Origin: Branchipolynoe longqiensis | Taxonomy: Eukaryota; Annelida; Polychaeta; Phyllodocida; Polynoidae | Direction of reading: 5' to 3' | Length of the DNA: 64,000 bases | NCBI GenBank assembly: GCA_030323885.1 | Contig: CM059196.1 | Coordinates: 41,013,798 to 41,077,797, forward strand | Part shown: positions 44,558 through 56,238 of the stretch, piece after piece | Layout of the letters: every line of letters begins with the position of its first letter | How positions within the stretch are numbered: position 1 is the first letter of the stretch | Notes under the pieces: model-generated | Databases searched by the model: none | What the model saw: the letters and a program-made list of their open reading frames with translations, nothing else | Told to the model about the DNA's origin: nothing | Program-made: the position numbers and the translations under genes

Positions 44558-45131
44558 TGTCAGGTATTAGTACAGTGTGTATAGCCGTGTACGTGCAGAT
44601 GTCCTTGACCCTGGTGTTTGCCGGGTGCCCTAAATAAACTCACTCGCATACTGGACGTCGTGTTGTGAACTTGTATCCACCATAAAATGGTGTCAGATGT
44701 AAGAAGAATCTAAAGCCCACAGCACAAGGAACGATGGCGTTAACGGGCCTTAAACCACCACTGCCGCTGAGCTTTGAAGGTAATCTAGCTATGAATTGGA
44801 AGGCATGGTATCACTCATACAAGATATATAGTGTAGCGTCCGGAGCAGCAAGAAAAAGTGCAGTGCTGCATGTTTTTACACGTGGCTGGGATTGAAGCGC
44901 AGAAGCTACATCTAACATTCAAATTCAATGACAGCGAACAGGACAGAATAGAACCCTTGGTGAAAGCGTTTAGAGACTATTGTGTTGGCAAGACCAACAT
45001 AAGAGTAGTGAGATACAAGTTCACGACATGATGTCCAGTATGCGAATGGGTTTATTTAGGGCACCCGGCCGACACCAGGGTCAAGGATGTGCGCACATAC
45101 ACGGCTATACACACTTTACTGATACCTGACA
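44558..45131 (+). mobile_element. Gypsy-like LTR remnant with inverted second LTR
   Basis: A plus-strand LTR starts TGTCAGGTATTAGTACAG at 44558 and contains 'gccctaaataaactc' (poly(A)-signal-like). A primer-binding-like 'tggtgtcaga' follows at about 44699, then a gag fragment. At 45031-45131 the first 104 bp of the LTR return in reverse, ending CCTGACA. The whole is flanked by the 5-bp duplication CAGAG. Unit 1 gives the empty site ('ggacagaggaagcctg'). Confidence 0.8.
44734..45031 (+). pseudogene. Gag N-terminal fragment of the Gypsy-like element
   Basis: It opens MALTGLKPPLPLSFEGNLAM, then NWKAWYHSYKIYSVASGA. After a frameshift near 44875 it continues with HVAGIEAQKLHLTF and VKAFRDYCVGKTN. 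This is the pattern of Ty3/Gypsy gag proteins from invertebrates. It is cut off where the inverted LTR begins. Confidence 0.7.
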
Positions 45132-45734
45132 CAGAGGAAGCCTGAGACTTGTGTGGGATAGAGGGGGGGGGGGGGGGTTATTCAAATACAAGAAAATAAA
45201 GGCTCCACAGGTTTAATTTCAATGTTGAAGTTTAAATGTCATTTGAATGTTTCTAGGATGTAAAACCCCACCAAGCAAATGTTTTGACTCGTGTGTCACT
45301 AATTATGGAGGATGGAATTCTACCTATCAATTCCCTGCATGACGTCACAGAATGGGCTACTTTTAAGCTGCGATCCACCACGTATGGATTGATCTCTCCA
45401 AGACCATTACACCGAGTGTCCCATGTCTGGGTTTTTTCAGTAGTTCTAAGTGCAAAGCAGTTACTATTTCTAGAATTAGAATATTTTGTTTACACTATAG
45501 CGAACATTCATGTAAAGACATGTTGGAATCAGGTGACCTGATTTTTTTTTTGGTGGTAAGTATGTTTATTCTGCTGGATAAGTCTTTTGTCAGTGCCGAA
45601 GCACTGGTCTTCGGGCCATTTTTAAGCACCAGTTTCAACCTATCTGTGTGATTTCTTTTAAATTATAAAGGTTTTTTTCCCCTAACAATCATCTAAATGT
45701 CCTTGTTACACAATTATGATACCTATTGCCTGTT

Positions 45735-46320
45735 CTAATGGGGCTGTCACACTACGACGTTTGTCCCGGCGACCCGTCAGCGTTGAAAGTACCATATTGC
45801 GCGTCGAGAAACATAAAACTTTTCGGCGGTTTGGGGGAAAAGATCGGCGTTATGCGCGCGCGGCCAACGTGTGTCGTCGCGCTGGGGAAAAAAAATAAAA
45901 GTTTGGCGTGACGTCTTCATTTAACCTTAAATGTTGTTAGGGCGTAAAACAAAAACGGCCCAGTTTGCCGCAACGTGTGAGCAACGACCCCCCCCCGCGT
46001 GCGCGCCGTCTTCCTAGCGTTCCAATAACGTTATTCCGGCGCGTCCAACGCAGCGCGACGCGCGCCTAACGTCCTTACCCATATATTTGCGCGCGTTGTC
46101 GATCGCTGTTTTTTTTTGACAAGCTTAAAACCTTGGGCGACCGGCAACGCGCGCCGACGTTGTCCGCCGACCATCAACGTCAAGCATAGTGTACCGACCT
46201 GTACCGACGCACGCATAACGCGCCCCCAGCGCGTCTCGATATTTCACTAATTATCGCCCAAAATCAACACACGTCGACGGGTCGCCGGTAAGAAGTGTCG
46301 TAGTGTGACAGCCCCATTAG
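45735..46320. mobile_element. GC-rich TIR element (CTAATGGGGCTGTCACACTA ends)
   Basis: The first and last 20-25 bases are exact inverses ('ctaatggggctgtcacacta'), and 'ggcgacccgtc' follows on both sides. It is about 586 bp and rich in CpG, against AT-rich flanks. A SINE tail word ('cttaaatgttgttagggcg') lies at 45921-45947. No ORF is recognised. Confidence 0.8.
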
Positions 46321-47016
46321 TCTGCATATATTTGAAGAAAATCTAATTAAAACTTCCCAGTTTAGATGACGAATGTTGCATGTGTTTATTTGCTGAAATC
46401 CTTGATATGCATGTGCATGTACCTATTGTGAGTACATTTAAATTTTCAACTGATTGTGAGCTTTGCATTCTATCTAAAGGTGATGGTTGAGTAACATAGG
46501 CAGAATAAAATGTGAACACACTTCGCTGTGAATATGGCCTTTGTTGGAGATATGGAGTCAAACCAAAACCAAGCAATCAAACAATTGTTAATTTGCCTCA
46601 GTTCTTTAAGGTGTGCATTTAAAGAATAAAAGTTCAGTCATAGTCAAGATGACAATTCATTCTGTGCGTTAAGTCACTAGTTCCGTCATATGGCACCATC
46701 CGAATAAAGCTACACTATATTTTGATTTTTTTTTTATAGAAAGGTAATTGATAATTAATTATATCCTACTCTACTTTAATGTGGAATAACTTGTGTGACG
46801 ATTGGCTAATTGGAGGTAATAGAAGTGCTAGACGACAAAATAATGTGTGTGCACACCAAGTGAATATGACATTGATATGTTAATATGGTCAAATTGTCAC
46901 TTGTCGAAGCTTGTGAATTTATATTTTCCTGAGGCAGAAATCCCCCCACCCCTCCCCCTAGGGAATGATTGAAACTGCATAATCTGATGAATGCATGCAA
47001 TTTTCAAAACTAAAGA

Positions 47017-48318
47017 CCCAGTCAGACCTCACCGGATTGAGGAACCGGACACTGTCCGGTAAAATACGGCAATGTACGGTTTATATATGGTTGGCATACG
47101 GCGTGTCCGTTCGGTGTCCAGTGTGTACGGTAGCAAGTTTTGAACATGCACACAACTTTTACCGGACACCGCCGGACTGAGGTGTACGGTTGGTGTCCAT
47201 TTTGTCCGTTTCATGTCCGGTACCCATCCGTTAGGTGTCCGGTTTGTATCTTGAGTCCCTTGACGGTGCTGCGGGAATTCGGTCAGTCGTTTTTGGCGCG
47301 TCCATGAACAGTCCGGTCCGTCCGTTAGACATTCAGTTGTCATCCGGTTATCGTCCGGTTATTGTCCGGTTAACATCCGGTGGCTATTCGTTAATGTATG
47401 TTCCTTGTCCATTTAGCGTTCATTTCATCTGGTACATTTCGGTACATTTTGACACCGGACACCAAAGGACTAGACACTTCTTTGTCCGTTGGGTGTCCGG
47501 TGTGGCAGTAAATCGCAAACCCATGGAAATTGCACACCCCGGGGTTTGCGATTTACTAGGAAATCACAAACCCCCCCTGGAAATCGCAAACCCCCCTGTG
47601 TTTTGTAGCATTTTCATACGGCAAGAAGTCAGAATATCTCTCAAATTCCACCATCTAGAAACTAATCGCTTGGTAGACATAGAGAAAACATCTTTACCAT
47701 AAAGATTATATTAAATTGATAAGGTTAGGGTTCTTGATTTCTATTAATTTTGAATAAAACTAACATTTTGCACTGCGCGTACCGTCAAATTTCATACTTT
47801 TCAAATAAAGAAAATGAGATCAAGTATCCAGCAACTATCAGCAAATACCGCCGATCGTCGCGAAGCAGTTCGGTAAACAAATGACCACCGCCGCTTTGAC
47901 GACGATATCCATACTGTCGAACGTCAACTAAACATCACCGCCGCCGCATCGGTGGCAATGTATTAAGCCCAAATCTATTCAATGCTATCATATTTAACAG
48001 AATTACATAGGCAATAAGTGAAATTTTATTAAATTAACCCTAAAATCGAAGCGAGATGAATGCTGCCGCCGCAACGGCGGCGATGTTAATATTTTCGAAT
48101 CGACGAATGTAAAGTAAACAAATCGCCGCCGCCGCCGAATGGGGGGTTTGCGATCTCCAGGGGGGATATGTGATTTCCTAGGAAATCGCAAACCCCCCAT
48201 GCCCATATATGGCATGGGGGTTTGCGATTTCCTAGGAAATCACAAGTGGGGGTTTGCGATTTACAGGGTTTGCGATTTCCTGCTACACCGGTACTCAGTC
48301 CGGTAAGGTCTGACTGGG
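47017..48318. mobile_element. 1.3-kb TIR element (CCCAGTCAGACCT ends) inside a MITE
   Basis: Ends CCCAGTCAGACCTCACCGGA and, inverted, CCGGTAAGGTCTGACTGGG. The flanks 'actaaaga' and 'ccttaaga' match at 6 of 8 positions, consistent with an old 8-bp target duplication (hAT-like). The left half is dense in 'tgtccggt' words. The right half holds repeated palindromes of 'ggaaatcgcaaacccccc' type and a GC-rich block shared in reverse with 43020-43400. No transposase was found. Confidence 0.75.
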
Positions 48319-48399
48319 CCTTAAGACACATCTAGATTTGATCTGACATATCCAACTTCAATACTGGTGTACTTATTAAGCATTTGTTGCTGCATGGAG

Positions 48400-48737
48400 A
48401 CCAGACGGGATGGCCGAATGAGTTAGAGCGTCCGTCTCCCGTGTTGGTAGATCGTGGGGGCGTGGGTTCGAACCCTGGTCAAGTCAAATCAATTACTTAA
48501 AATTGATACTTGTTGCTTCCTAGCCTGGCGGTCGGCATTATTAGGATAGGGCAAGGACTGGTTGGCTCAGTGTCAGGATAATGTGACTGAGTTGGATATC
48601 AGGTAATGGTGCTGGTGGCCTGGTCTTCTAGTGGGACAGCACTATAAAGTCGCCATGAGTGCGCACTGTCACAAGTTGGTACACGTCCTGATATGACCTT
48701 AGATGTTGCTAAGACGTAAAACAACAACAAACAAAAC
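48400..48737 (+). mobile_element. SINE family 1, full length, with target duplication
   Basis: Head, body and tail are all present, as in 34503-34837. 'gctgcatgga' occurs on both sides (48389-48398 and 48740-48749), a 10-bp target duplication within MITE A. Confidence 0.9.
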
Positions 48738-49128
48738 ATGCTGCATGGAAGGGTACACCAATTCAATTTAATAGAACCTATTTCTACTGAAGCCTATGGC
48801 ATCAGGATTTTGATGTGCATGTCAAAATTAATTTGGGATGTTTTATTTTGTTTTTTGTCAATATTTTACTCATCTGAACAACATTAATTTGGCATGTTTT
48901 CACCTCAAATATCTCCACAAAGTTAGCCATTAATAAGTTAATTCAAACTAAAGCAGGGTAGATTATAATGACCCACCCAATATATTGACCTTTTAAAAAA
49001 TGTCAGAAATTAAAAACCATTGGACTATGTAACTAATAAATGCACCAGGATATCATTTAGATATGAAGAATCAAATCTACGGAAGTTTTTTTGTTTGTAA
49101 AAATGTGCTTTCGTCAAATTATGGAACT

Positions 49129-49362
49129 TTAAGGTTGCATAGTCTGATGTTTTGGAATTTTTGGAATTTTTGCCATTTTTCTGAGATAGCACGCCAACAT
49201 TCTTGACACCCTAGACTTATGCAGTAACAGGTTCCGATAGCCAGGATGAGGCAACAAATGTTTAATAAGTGCACCAGTATCTAAGTTAGATATGTAGAAT
49301 CAACTCGAGGTAAGTGTTTTTGTTTTGAAAATGTGGTGCTTCATCGGACTGCAACTTTAAGT
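49129..49362 (-). mobile_element. MITE family A, reverse, internally deleted
   Basis: TTAA plus 'ggttgcatagtctgatgttt' to 'cttcatcggactgcaact' plus TTAA. Confidence 0.75.
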
Positions 49363-49680
49363 AATATCTGAGGCTGGAAACACAAGACAGTCTCTGCAGT
49401 CACACCGTTGGAGTCTTAGCAGTGCGATTTTGGGCAGTGAGGTTCTCTGTGCCCTCCGGTCACTTGGCCAGCTACGCACTCTAATAACTAGCACTCGAGG
49501 CTGAAGCCCCATTGAATAACTAAAACTCAAACTGTATGAAAATGGCATAATGTCCAATGACTTCTGAATAAAACATAAAGAAAATACACCACGAGCCATA
49601 TTTCTGACTTTGTATATTAAAAACCATTGAGACAAATATCTGCAATAATACATTGTTTTTCGTTTTTTTTTTACATCCTT

Positions 49681-49972
49681 GGTAGACCGTGGGGTCGTGG
49701 GTTCGAACCCTGGTGGAGTCGAACCAATGACTTAAAAATTGATACTTGTCGCTTCCTAGCCGGGTGCTCAGCATTATTAGGATAGGACAAGGACTGGTTG
49801 GCTCAGTGTCAGGATAATGTGACTGAGTGGGATATCAGGTCATGGTGCTGGCAGCCTGGTCTTCCAGTGGGGCAGCACTATAAAGTCGCCATGAGTGCGC
49901 CCTGTCACAAGTCGGTACCCGTCCTGATATGACCTTAGATGTTGCTGGGACATAAACCAACAAACAAACATC
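49681..49972 (+). mobile_element. SINE family 1, 5'-truncated
   Basis: It starts in the tRNA-like head ('ggtagaccgtggggtcgtgg', B box 'ggttcgaacc') and runs to the tail ending in (caaa)n near 49970. Confidence 0.85.
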
Positions 49973-50176
49973 CTTTTTAAAAAATCGGGCAGGGTGGTCA
50001 ACTGGGTAGATAGCACTCGCTTTCCGTGATCAATCCCTGCTGGCTTAATCAAACCCAGAGACTTACAAAAATTGATATTGTCACTACCTTGCCTGCCATC
50101 TGACATTACTACTATAGGAGAAGGGCTACACTGGGCTAGTTGGGTTCGCCCCGTCTCCCCTTCCCTGTCTCCTTAA

Positions 50177-52016
50177 GGGCGCATTCCATATACGCGTAAT
50201 GCGTAATGCGAATGCGAATGCGAATGCGACAAAAAATCGAAACGCCTTGAAACCTATGAGCTACATTCCATACACGCGTAATGCGTAATGCGAATGCGAA
50301 TGCGTCAGAAATTCATTATCCCGATCGGTCCCTGTAGCGATCGGTGCGTAATGCGTAATGCGTAAAAGATGTGCGGATAGAAAAGCATCAGTCGCATTTG
50401 TCCATTGATATAGGGTTGGAGGAGGCGACTGATAATTACTGACAGCCGGGACAAGGTGGTGCGAACAGAATAGCATCAGTCGCATTTGTCCATTGATATA
50501 AGGCTGGAGGAGGCGACTGATAATTACGGACAGCCGGTGCAAACATGTAGGTTTATGGGGCGGACCTGTGAGGAAGCAGTCTTCATATTTGGGACTGTCC
50601 TAACATCCCTCTAAGCAAGCTAAACTGAGCCATGTTTGGACCGTCCCATTCTCTGTGTGTGTCTGTGTGTGTGTCTCTGTGTGTGTATCTGTGTCTGTGT
50701 GCGTGTCTCTGTTTGTGTGTCTGTGTGTGTCTCTGTGTGTGTGTCTGTGTGTGTGTCTCTGTGTTGTGTCTCTGTGTCTGTGTGTGTCTATGTGTGTGTA
50801 TCTGTGTCTATGTGTGTCTCTGTGTGTGTCTCTGTGTGTGTCTGTGTGTGTCTGTCTCTGTGTGTGTCTCTGTGTGTGTCTCTGTGTTGTGTCTCTGTGT
50901 CTCTGTGTGTGTCTGTGTCTCTGTTGCTGTGTGTGTGTCTGTGTCTGTGTATGTATCTCTGTGTGTGTCTCTGTGTTTCTGTGTGTGTGTCTGTGTGTGT
51001 GTGTGTCTCTGTGTCTGTGTGTGTGTGTCTCTGTGTCTGTGTGTATGTCTGTGTGTGTGTGTCTCTGTGTGTGTCTGTGTGTGTGTCTCTGTGTGTGTCT
51101 CTGTGTTGTGTCTCTGTGTGTGTCTGTGTGTGTGTCTCTGTGTATCTGTGTCTGTGTGTGTGTCTCTGTGTCTGTGTGTGTGTCTGTGTGTGTCTGTGTG
51201 TGTGTCTCTGTGTCTGTGTGTGTGTATGTGTGTGTCTGTGTGTCTCTGTATTCTGTCTCTGTGTCTGTGTGTGTGTCTCTGTGTGTGTATCTGTGTCTGT
51301 GTGTGTCTGTCTCTGTGTGTGTGTCTCTGTGTGTCTCTGTGTGTGTGTCTCTGTGTTGTGTCTCTGTGTGTCTGTGTCTTTGTGTATCTGTTGCTGTGTG
51401 TGTGTCTGTGTGTGTATCTCTGTGTCTCTGTGTGTGTCTCTGTGTTTCTGTGTGTGTGTCTGTGTGTGTGTGTCTCTGTGTATGTCTCTGTGTGTGTCTG
51501 TGTGTGTGTGTCTCTGTGTTGTGTCTCTGTGTTGTGTCTCTGTGTGTGTCTCTGTGTGTGTATATGTGTCTCTGTGTGTGTGTCTCTGTCTCTGTGTGTG
51601 TGTCTGTCTGTGTGTGTGTCTCTGTGTTGTGTCTGTGTGTGTGTCTCTGTGTGTGTATCTGTGTCTGTCTCTGTGTGTGTCTCTGTGTGTATATGTGTCT
51701 GTGTGTGTCTCTTTGTCAGAGACACAGAGACACACATAGAGACACACACAGAGACACAGAGTCACACACACACACATAGGGACATGCACAGAGACACAGA
51801 GTCACACACACAGACACACAGTCACACACACAGAGACACGGAGACACAGACACACACATAGAGACACACACAGAGACACAGAGTCACACACACTTTTTAT
51901 ATACTTCACTGCATAACGCATAACGCATAGCGCATTACGCGTATATGGAATGCTGGCATTCGCATAACGCATAATGCGTAACGCATAACGCATTACGCGT
52001 ATATGGAATGCGCCCT
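50177..52016. mobile_element. 1.84-kb palindromic-ended element carrying a GT/CT satellite
   Basis: Ends GGGCGCATTCCATATACGCG and, inverted, CGCGTATATGGAATGCGCCC, next to TTAA on each side. Subterminal arrays of 'gcgtaatgcg' and 'cgaatgcg' recur in both arms. A further internal doublet ('cagtcgcatttgtccattga') lies at 50390 and 50480. The middle is the satellite 50652-51895. Confidence 0.75.
50652..51895. repeat. (TGTGTCTC)-type satellite with strand switch
   Basis: 1.24 kb of GT/CT words (TGTGTCTC, TGTGTGTC). Near 51716 the polarity flips to GAGACACA at the short palindrome 'tctctttgtcagagacac'. All six frames stay open for long stretches purely because the unit lacks stop codons, so the ORFs of 300-400 codons here are artefacts. 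Confidence 0.95.
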
Positions 52017-52020
52017 TTAA

Positions 52021-52531
52021 GGCTACATTCCTTACACGCGGCATGCGGTACGCGAATGCGACAAAAAATCGAAACGCCTTGACGCCTATGGGCTACATTC
52101 CTTATACACGGTATGCGAATGCGACAACTCGATCGGTCCATGTAGCGATGGGTGCGGCATGTGGCATGCAGCACGTGGTATGCGAATAGAAATGTCAGTT
52201 GCACTTGTCCATTACTTTTAGACGAGGAGAGGCGACTGAGCAATACGGAACGGTCACACACAAGGGTGGAGAGGGGAAACATATGGTAGTGGTGGTGGTG
52301 GGATTCGGGTTGGTAAAAATGCTACCATAGCCACAAAAATATGAATACTTAGATATAATTTGGTAATTAGCAAGAGGTATAAATGCCATATTAGGACATA
52401 TACAGTGCAGTATTGAGTATACTTGTTTATTTTTATTTGTTAAATATAGCCAGTCGTGTGCCACATGCCGCATGTAAGGAGTCATGCCATTCGCATACCA
52501 CATGCCACATACCATGTGTAAGGAACGCACG
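52021..52531. mobile_element. Second element with related ends, directly adjacent
   Basis: Left 'ggctacattccttacacgcg' and inverted right 'catgtgtaaggaacg'. Subterminal words 'gcatgcggtacgcgaatgcg' and 'cattcgcataccacatgcc' recur inverted. It shares 'gcgacaaaaaatcgaaacgc' with 50222-50245, so it is a relative of the element on its left. Confidence 0.65.
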
Positions 52532-52807
52532 CTTTACCCACCCCCTTTCCCTCTGAGTATAAGGGTAATTAATATAAGCAGACTGGTATCCCAATCAGGC
52601 AGCACTAAGTCGCCATCACTAAGCCATATCACTAATTGATACCTGTCATAATTATGGCTTTGGATGTTGCTAGGATGTAAAACCTCAATAAATCAGTGCA
52701 AACTTTGGAAGAGAAAACATTTACTTATACTATAGGTCATATACCTGCCTATGTTACTGTGTGTGTCGCGGGGTGCACCGATCAATGTGGACCTCACCCA
52801 CCTCATG

Positions 52808-52935
52808 ACTGGGCGCAGTGGCCGAATCGGTAGAGCGCAGGCTATCCGTGTGAAAGGTTGGGAGTTTGAACCGTGGCCGAGTCAAACCAATGACTTACAA
52901 AATTGATAATAGTCACTACCTATTTTACGCACTTG
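52808..52935 (+). mobile_element. SINE head fragment
   Basis: 'gcgcagtggccgaatcggta' (A box) and 'agtttgaaccgtggccgag' (B-box-like), then 'caatgacttacaaaattgat'. The body is missing. Confidence 0.6.
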
Positions 52936-53209
52936 GGTATACAATGACGCGATTTGGAAATGAAGATAAAACAAGAGGATTCAATTTCCTTTATTAACTC
53001 ACAGCAAGATTACAGAACATGGGCGTAGTTATGTTGATACCCGAGTCAGTGTACACATTTACTTCAGTGTTTGAGTAGCCTATAAGATGAGAACGTGTTG
53101 GAATAAGGTCAGACATGAAGTTTGCGGGAAGCAATTAATTGTCTGCCACCTGACAAAACATGGCTGTTGATGTCATTCCTGGGCAATACCTCAATGTCTT
53201 TTTAAATAT

Positions 53210-53855
53210 CGTATTTAATATATATTATATTAATATTCTATATATCTCCTATATATGATATATTACACTTGTATGTATATCAATACTATATATAACCTAT
53301 ATTGATATAAACAACAACGGTACTCAAGCCATTTTAATACATTGCCCATTATATGCATTCAAGTTGTCACCGATGTACCCCTGGCGCCACCTGTGTCTAT
53401 TTTTGTCACTACTACTGCCTTTTTAAACCGGAGCAATAATACATTTTCACATGGCAACATATGAGTGTATATTACACACGCATATATATATAAATATATC
53501 TATATTATATATATATGAATGTATCTATATATATAGATTCACATAGTTTATGAATTTAGTAGGGAAACCCCCAACAGCTCAACAAAATAAATTTGTGAGT
53601 TAGGGAAGTGGTAAAGTTCCCAGCTGAAGATGTGGGAGAGGATGTAAAAACGGTCAGCCCACATCTAGAGATAGATAAATTGAGTATATCTTGATTCCCA
53701 TATATACAGCTACCTATATATGAGTTTAAAATTCGGCTAACAGTGGCCGCAGAAGGCGATAGTTGACTAGTCGCAGGTGGCGCCAGCGGAAAAAACAGGA
53801 ACTAGCTCCTACATTGTGTGCATATATATTTATATATTTATATATATATATATAT
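53210..53855. repeat. AT-rich microsatellite patches
   Basis: Several (TA)n patches and palindromic AT words at 53218-53300, 53485-53545 and 53820-53855. Otherwise unique; no gene seen. Confidence 0.7.
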
Positions 53856-54097
53856 ACCGTATATGTTCCAATAGAAGCATGCTACCCAACAGAAGCACCC
53901 CCCCCCCCCCCATTTCAAAATTGAAAGCACGCACAAATTTACGATCATATTCAGACTGAATGCACATAAAATAAGACAATCCCACTTTATTTCAGAGGCA
54001 CAACAAAAACAAATCCCTGAAATTCTTTAACTTTGAATAGACACACATCCATGTGTCTACACTTGTGCAGTGCGCATCTATTGGGACATATATGGTA
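53855..54097. mobile_element. 243-bp MITE with TA flanks
   Basis: 'taccgtatatgttccaatag' and inverted 'ctattgggacatatatggta'. A Tc1/mariner-type MITE is likely. A 14-base C run lies inside at 53900. Confidence 0.7.
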
Positions 54098-54498
54098 TAT
54101 ATATGTGGAATATAAGCATTATATAGTTCAGGCGAATGGCGATTTGGGCCGGCTCGGCACCGGAAGTGACGGTGGCGCCAGCAGACCCACAGCAAATCAT
54201 ATATCATAGCAGCGAATAAATAAGTAAATAATAATAAATAAATAATAAAAGGCAGCACCGCCAATCTATATACATATACATGGTAAAGGTAAGTGGCCAG
54301 GATGGCAATCAATGTGAGGTGATATGGCTTCTGTTTATACTCCCACAATTGATTGTAGATCACATATATAGGTGAATCTATAGGTATTTACAAATATATC
54401 ACATTTCTTCATTGAACAATATGCTATTTCGCAGTGGAAGTTGCAATTATACATGTGTAATCTGTTCAGTCCTTCTATGGTCTTTGATGTCGTTAGGA

Positions 54499-54500
54499 CG

Positions 54501-54531
<31 letters not shown>

Positions 54532-54880
54532 GCTGTCGGTTGCGATACGACAAAGACTGCTTTCATTACTTGACTGCCCCTCTCCATTTAGCTCTCTGCT
54601 GTGAGAGTTGGGTCCATGAGTTGGTCTTAATGTCTTTCAGCTTCAGGTTTCTCTTGATTCATTTCATGAAAGCTGTCTGCCAAAAAAAGTGTTGAAGTGC
54701 TGCTGGCTTTTGCAAGTTACCAGCGGCACTCTCTCGGGGAGCAAATAGAGGTTTCACACCGGCAAGAACATGTCACGACAGGCGCAAAACTATTTGTCCC
54801 TGCAGTGGCTGGTCGGGAGATGTTAGGAGTTCCATACATCAACCGCCCTTAATGCTGCCACAGTGACATGGTTTTCTATT
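54499..54880 (-). mobile_element. RTE-like LINE 3' fragment, internally deleted, reverse
   Basis: In reverse it matches 32160-33028 but lacks about 500 bp of RT. It goes from the UTR-like part ('ttgcaagttaccagcggcac') straight to 'gagacattaagacc'-type sequence and the (TGA)n tail. This gives an independent junction of the same family. Confidence 0.75.
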
Positions 54881-55433
54881 TAGGGTTTGCTCCCTTAGCC
54901 TTCGGTTCTGTCAAGAACCTGTACCACAAGGCAGTGGTTTACAACTCTGCAATGCAGGGGCGTCAAACTCCCTGAGGTATACCTGCAATACCTGCTATAC
55001 CTGCAAAACCCCTAAAACACACCATAAGTGTGTGCATCTTGTTCGCTCAACAAAACCCTGTTGCCCCATGATGTTATTTCTATCTTAAATAATTTAACCA
55101 GAATAATGCAATACGATTATTAACAGTGTCTATAATTACCGTCTATGTAATTATTCTCCTAACACTACACACCGGAAGCCAACTCCCTGCCGCCTTAATT
55201 TGGCAGTGCCCATACAGTGCTGCAGATTTGGAGCCTTCAGTGCACCAACGCGACTGAAAACTCCCCAAAACAATAAATATCTGTAACCAATTGCTTATAT
55301 TCTAAATTGAGCTTACAGAAGGTGAACAAGTGATAGTAATTTTCTTTAGAACTGTAGTTTTTCTCTCTCAGCATTTCCCCTGTGTTATAATGTTGGCACA
55401 CAAATGAAGAAATATTTATTGTCGTTCCACCTA

Positions 55434-55640
55434 TTTAACGCTGCACAATTTGATGAGAGCATAACGTTTTCGAAACCAAAACACTTTTCTAGATTGAACC
55501 TGTATATCCAACTGATAATACTGCACTTATTATTAAAATATTTGTACTGCCATGAAGGGAATATTAAGTTAATTTAATAGAACCTGACCTGCCACTAAAT
55601 ATTATGTAGGCTTGTTTTTGACTAACTTTATAGTATAACA
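55434..55640 (+). mobile_element. MITE family A, left part
   Basis: TTAA plus 'cgctgcacaatttgatgaga' to 'ttaatagaacctgacctgcc'. Confidence 0.65.
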
Positions 55641-55719
55641 ACCATATATTGTATATATATTATATATATATTATATTTATATATTATATAATGTCAACGG
55701 CATAGCAAATGGGTTGGTC

Positions 55720-55998
55720 TTTAAACTTGCATAATCCGTTGGTTTAATTTTTTTTAAATATACCTCTAAATTAAATATATCATGTTGACAATCACAGCCC
55801 AATGTACTTTTAGCTCAAAGTAACTTTTGTAATAATTGACGAACTTTGGAAATATTGGGAGTGCAAGCATGCATACACACCAGCCAAATGAGGAAAAATA
55901 TGCTATTGTATCTAAGTCGAATATGTATGATCAGATCTACAAAGATATATGCTTTTGTTTTGAAATTATTATGATTTCATCAGCATATACAAACTTTA
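55720..55998 (-). mobile_element. MITE family A variant, TTAA on both sides
   Basis: TTAA plus 'acttgcataatccgttggtt' to 'catcagcatatacaaact' plus TTAA. Confidence 0.65.
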
Positions 55999-56238
55999 AC
56001 TGGCTTAATGGCTTAAAAAGTAATACAACTTAAATTGATTGATAAGTGGCTAACTCTTGAATCATCCACTTGACCAGGTTTTAATTTAAAAAAAATAAAA
56101 CAATGAGACTGTCCATTTCCAATTTAAATGGTTTAAATGTAATACAACTTAAATTGATATGTTGCTAACTCTTGAATCAGCCATCCATTCGACCAGGTGT
56201 AAATAAAAGAATAAAACAAAGACTCTCCATTTCCAAGT

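Larger units (their letters stand above)
43830..45359. repeat. Tandem duplication, unit 2
   Basis: Starts 'gattaagtatgccttcagta' and ends 'gggctac' at 45359. It contains the LTR composite 44558-45131, which is missing from unit 1. Confidence 0.85.
46969..49032 (+). mobile_element. MITE family A copy split by two insertions
   Basis: The left end (46969-47016) is separated from the rest (48327 on) by a 1.3-kb TIR element. The later part is split by a full SINE 1 (48400-48737). The pieces join in order to give one family A copy ending about 49030. Confidence 0.75.

Noticed and set aside
47235..47702. 155-codon ORF.
   Set aside because: It lies inside the 1.3-kb TIR element and consists of repeated 'tgtccggt' words. 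No transposase motif.
50632..51861. ORFs of 300-400 codons on both strands, rich in Cys/Val/Ser or Thr/His/Gln/Arg.
   Set aside because: They follow only from the stop-free GT/CT satellite unit. Every frame is open, and there is no domain, no splice context and no codon bias.
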